From: Rickettsia typhi
Lineage (GTDB): Bacteria > Pseudomonadota > Alphaproteobacteria > Rickettsiales > UBA1997
Assembly: GCA_945861125.1 (NCBI GenBank)
Contig: CAMASZ010000032.1
Location: 1-9,892, forward strand
Direction: 5' to 3'
Length of the DNA: 9,892 nt
In this document: piece by piece, positions 7,061 through 9,892 of the stretch
Position numbering within the stretch: position 1 is the stretch's first letter
Layout: every line of letters begins with the position of its first letter
Program-made: the position numbers and the translations under genes
The notes under the pieces: model-generated
Seen by the model: the letters and a program-made list of their open reading frames with translations, nothing else
Database searches by the model: none
What the model was told of the DNA's origin: nothing

Positions 7061-9496
7061 ATGAAAGAATTTTTTCTAAACTCAACTAATTCAGTATTCG
7101 AACTACCGTTCTTGGGATTGGTAATTTCAATATTTTGTATTTATTTTGCTTTCAATAAATATAGACCGTTAACATATATCATAACTTTTTCCATTTATCT
7201 AATAAGTCTTAATCTATCAAAAATATTTTGGATATTTTACTTATCACTAATAATAATATTCAGCGTTCCAAAAATTAGAATATCAACTATTACTTCTTTA
7301 GTTGTTGCTTTGATCAAGAAATTAGATTTACTTCCAAAAATATCAGAAACAGAAAAAATTGCCCTAACATCAGGAACAATATGGGTTGATGGTGAATTAT
7401 TTTCAGGAAGTCCCAATTTTAAATATATTAACTCACAAAAATTACCAAAACTAACCAAAGAAGAAATTTCATTTCTTGAAAATGATGTAGAAGAAATTTG
7501 CAAAATATGTATCGATTATGAAGTACAAAAACTTCGCGATCTTCCTGAAAAAGTATGGGATTATCTTGCAGAAAAAAAATTTTTTGGCATGATAATTCCT
7601 AAAGAATATGGTGGCCTAGGATTTTCAGCTTATGCTCACAGCTGTGTAATTGAAAAACTATCTTCACGATCTGTTCCGTTAGCAATTACCGCCATGGTTC
7701 CAAATTCACTAGGACCAGCAGAACTACTACTTCATTATGGCACCAAAAAACAAAGAGAACATTACTTACCAAGACTAGCTGATGGTCGAGATCTTCCTTG
7801 TTTTGCATTAACTGAACCAAATGCTGGAAGTGATGCAACTTCAATAATTTCTAACGGAATTATTTTTAGAGATGGAAATAATGAGATTAAAATAAGATTA
7901 AATTGGAATAAAAGATATATAACACTCGGAGCTTATGCAACAGTTATTGGTTTAGCTTTTCAGCTCAAAGATCCAGAAAATATTTTATTTGAAAATGAAG
8001 ATGTTGGTATAACCTGCGCCCTAATACCTTACGATACCAAAGGAGTACGACAAGGAAGAAGGCATGATCCACTATCCACCCCATTCGTTAACTCACCAAT
8101 TAATGGTGAAAATGTTATAATTGGACTTGATGCAATTATTGGTGAAAAGGATGGACTTGGTAAAGGCTGGAAAATGTTAATGGAATGCCTTGCTGCTGGT
8201 CGAGGTATCTCACTTCCATCAACAAGTTCTGGCGGTTCAAAGCTTGTTACTAGAGTTGTAACTGCTTACACTTCAATTCGTGAACAATTTGGAGTTGCGA
8301 TAGCTAAATTTGAAGGAGTAGAAGAAGTTATGGCTAGAATAATTTCTAGAACATACGCTCTTGATGCAATGAGATCATTTACTGCTGGATCAGTTGATTC
8401 TGGCGCTAAACCAGCAGTCGTTTCAGCAATTGCCAAATATCACTCTACAGAAATTTTTCGTCAAAATATTAATGATGGTATGGATATAATCGCTGGAAGC
8501 GGAATAATCAGAGGTAAGCGCAATATTCTCGCTAACGCTTATTTTTCGGCACCAATTTCAATAACAGTTGAAGGCTCCAATATCATGACACGAAGTCTTA
8601 TTCATTTTGGACAAGGAGCTATAATGTGCCATCCATACTCTTACAAAGAAATGATTGCATTAGAGCAAAATAATATAGTTGATTTTGATAGAGCCTTTTT
8701 TGCTCATATTGCTCATTTAATATCAAATTTTGCCAGATCAGTTGTTTTATCTCTTACCAGAGGCTATGTTATTAATTTCTTTAAAAAAGACTTAATTTCT
8801 AAATATGAAAGAAAAATTTCATGGTGTTCTGCAACTTTTGCTCTACTTGCTGATATAGCAATAGCAAGGTTTGGTGGCAATTTGAAGCGCAAAGAAAAAA
8901 TCAATGGTCGATTTGGAGATATTTTATCTGCAATGTATATTAGCGTTTCAATTTTAAGAAAGTTTGATTGTAATGGTAGAAAAAAAGAAGAAGAGCCAAT
9001 TGTTGAATATGCTTTAAAAGAACAACTCATTAAAGCGCAAAATGCTTTTGATGGATTATATCAAAACCTATTTGGCTGTTATTCCAAAATATTACTTTTT
9101 CCATTTTCATTGTGGTCAAAATTTAACTCAATATCATGTCCACCTAGCGATTACTTATCTCATCAGGTGGTTAAAGATACCACTAAAAATGGCTATCTAA
9201 GAAATTCACTAACCAAGGGAATCTATGTTTCATATCAAAAAGATGATAATCTTGGTAAACTAGAAAACGCCTTATTAATTCAAGAAAAGTGTGAATTAAT
9301 TAAAAACAAAATCAAATTGGCTATTAAAAATAAATTATTACCTAGAAAAAACATTTATCAACTTATAAACTTGGCCTATAAAGAAGCTATAATAAATTTA
9401 GAAGAAAAGCATTTAATAGAAGATGCTGAAAAAATTTTGTTAGATGCTGTACAAGTAGATGAGTACACTCTTGAAGAATATAAAAAAACTCATTAG
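7061..9496 (+). CDS. fadE: Acyl-CoA dehydrogenase, E. coli FadE type
   Basis: FadE performs the first step of beta-oxidation, FAD-dependent conversion of acyl-CoA to trans-2-enoyl-CoA. At 811 residues it matches the long E. coli type (814), not the common 380-residue dehydrogenases. Two hydrophobic stretches (about 15-31 and 37-68) suggest an N-terminal membrane anchor. The dehydrogenase core includes KEYGGLGFSA at 181-190, LTEPNAGSDATS at 250-261, RLTWNKRYIT-like RLNWNKRYIT at 279-288 and GWKMLMECLAAGRGISLPS at 369-387. Next come ITVEGSNIMTRSLIHFGQGA at 501-520, where E504 aligns with the likely catalytic glutamate, and the FadE-specific C-terminal domain (DUF1974-like), including GGNLKRKEKINGRFGDILS at 605-623. 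It starts 17 nt after glyQ and ends 3 nt before a trpG/pabA-like gene. Other fad genes are not in the window. The assignment to the long FadE family is firm; chain-length preference cannot be read. Confidence 0.95.
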   Translation: MKEFFLNSTNSVFELPFLGLVISIFCIYFAFNKYRPLTYIITFSIYLISLNLSKIFWIFYLSLIIIFSVPKIRISTITSLVVALIKKLDLLPKISETEKIALTSGTIWVDGELFSGSPNFKYINSQKLPKLTKEEISFLENDVEEICKICIDYEVQKLRDLPEKVWDYLAEKKFFGMIIPKEYGGLGFSAYAHSCVIEKLSSRSVPLAITAMVPNSLGPAELLLHYGTKKQREHYLPRLADGRDLPCFALTEPNAGSDATSIISNGIIFRDGNNEIKIRLNWNKRYITLGAYATVIGLAFQLKDPENILFENEDVGITCALIPYDTKGVRQGRRHDPLSTPFVNSPINGENVIIGLDAIIGEKDGLGKGWKMLMECLAAGRGISLPSTSSGGSKLVTRVVTAYTSIREQFGVAIAKFEGVEEVMARIISRTYALDAMRSFTAGSVDSGAKPAVVSAIAKYHSTEIFRQNINDGMDIIAGSGIIRGKRNILANAYFSAPISITVEGSNIMTRSLIHFGQGAIMCHPYSYKEMIALEQNNIVDFDRAFFAHIAHLISNFARSVVLSLTRGYVINFFKKDLISKYERKISWCSATFALLADIAIARFGGNLKRKEKINGRFGDILSAMYISVSILRKFDCNGRKKEEEPIVEYALKEQLIKAQNAFDGLYQNLFGCYSKILLFPFSLWSKFNSISCPPSDYLSHQVVKDTTKNGYLRNSLTKGIYVSYQKDDNLGKLENALLIQEKCELIKNKIKLAIKNKLLPRKNIYQLINLAYKEAIINLEEKHLIEDAEKILLDAVQVDEYTLEEYKKTH

Positions 9497-9499
9497 CCA

Positions 9500-9892
9500 A
9501 TGATTCTGATAATAGATAATTATGACAGTTTTACCTATAATCTATATCACTATTTTATTGAGTGCGGTGAAAAAAATGTTTTAGTAAAAAGAAATGATCA
9601 AATTTCTATTTTAGAAATAAAAAATCAAAAACCTAAAGCTATTGTTCTATCTCCCGGTCCATGCACTCCTAATGAAGCAGGAATTTGCCTTGATGTAATT
9701 AAAAATTTTAAAGGAAATATTCCAATTTTTGGAGTTTGTCTTGGTCATCAAACTATTGGTCAAGCATTTGGAGGTAGAATTATTAAAACAACTCCAATGC
9801 ATGGTAAGATAAGCGAAATTTATCATAACAATAAGACATTATTTAACAATATCCCCTCACCTTTTAAAGCTACACGTTATCATTCATTAATA
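9500..9892 (+). CDS. Glutamine amidotransferase, TrpG/PabA type (3' end outside window)
   Basis: This is the first 131 codons of a class I glutamine amidotransferase, cut by the window edge. The family hydrolyses glutamine and channels ammonia to anthranilate synthase (TrpE) or aminodeoxychorismate synthase (PabB). Visible signatures are the N-terminal IIDNYDSFTYNL, the oxyanion block LSPGPCTPNEAG at 50-61 and the nucleophile elbow GVCLGHQ with catalytic C80. FGGRI follows at about 90-94 and PMHGK near 99-103. The catalytic His and Glu of the triad would lie beyond the edge. The N-terminal motif is complete and no domain precedes it, so it is not the C-terminal half of a TrpE-TrpG fusion; a fusion with a downstream domain cannot be excluded. 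PabA and TrpG cannot be separated from this part alone, and many bacteria use one protein for both. The ATG lies 3 nt after the fadE stop, which suggests translational coupling. Confidence 0.93.
   Translation, partial: MILIIDNYDSFTYNLYHYFIECGEKNVLVKRNDQISILEIKNQKPKAIVLSPGPCTPNEAGICLDVIKNFKGNIPIFGVCLGHQTIGQAFGGRIIKTTPMHGKISEIYHNNKTLFNNIPSPFKATRYHSLI

Noticed and set aside
7237..7503. 88-codon minus-strand ORF inside fadE
   Set aside because: Antisense shadow of intact fadE; no recognisable motif.
8764..9030. 88-codon minus-strand ORF inside fadE
   Set aside because: Antisense to the FadE C-terminal domain; no independent evidence.

Overview
The window is strongly AT-rich and densely coded. 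The best guess is an alphaproteobacterium with a reduced, AT-biased genome, such as a Rickettsiales- or Holosporales-like host-associated lineage or a streamlined AT-rich one. LeuRS carries family blocks typical of alphaproteobacteria ([28 protein letters not shown]), and TsaD ends in a xARWxL-type tail as rickettsial TsaD does. This placement rests on remembered motifs, not on a tree. The standard code fits: every reading frame is intact, and TGG encodes the tryptophans I checked.

The layout is two divergent blocks. On the minus strand, from about 5314 down to 142, leuS (leucyl-tRNA synthetase), dnaB (replicative helicase) and tsaD (tRNA t6A transferase) run in that order with gaps of 12 and 16 nt, so they are probably one operon. 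A weak intrinsic-type terminator follows tsaD. On the plus strand, from 5638 to the right edge, are ndk, glyQ (glycyl-tRNA synthetase alpha), a full-length E. coli-type fadE (acyl-CoA dehydrogenase) and the first 131 codons of a glutamine amidotransferase of the TrpG/PabA type. The gaps glyQ-fadE (17 nt) and fadE-trpG/pabA (3 nt) suggest co-transcription. The ndk-glyQ gap (125 nt) holds two small hairpins and a 20-codon ORF that overlaps the glyQ start.

The blocks are separated by 323 nt (5315-5637). This holds a near-consensus sigma70 promoter (TTGACA, 17 nt, TATTTT) pointing toward ndk, followed by about 230 nt of non-coding sequence with several inverted repeats. The divergent leuS promoter appears to sit almost on top of its ATG.

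The genes are mostly housekeeping (translation, replication, nucleotide balance), plus one fatty-acid oxidation enzyme and the start of an aminobenzoate/anthranilate pathway gene. I see no mobile element, CRISPR array, toxin-antitoxin pair, defence system, rRNA or tRNA. No wholly new system is evident. The best leads are the structured ndk leader, glyQ without an adjacent glyS, the gammaproteobacterial-style fadE in this setting, and the absence of Shine-Dalgarno motifs before all seven genes.
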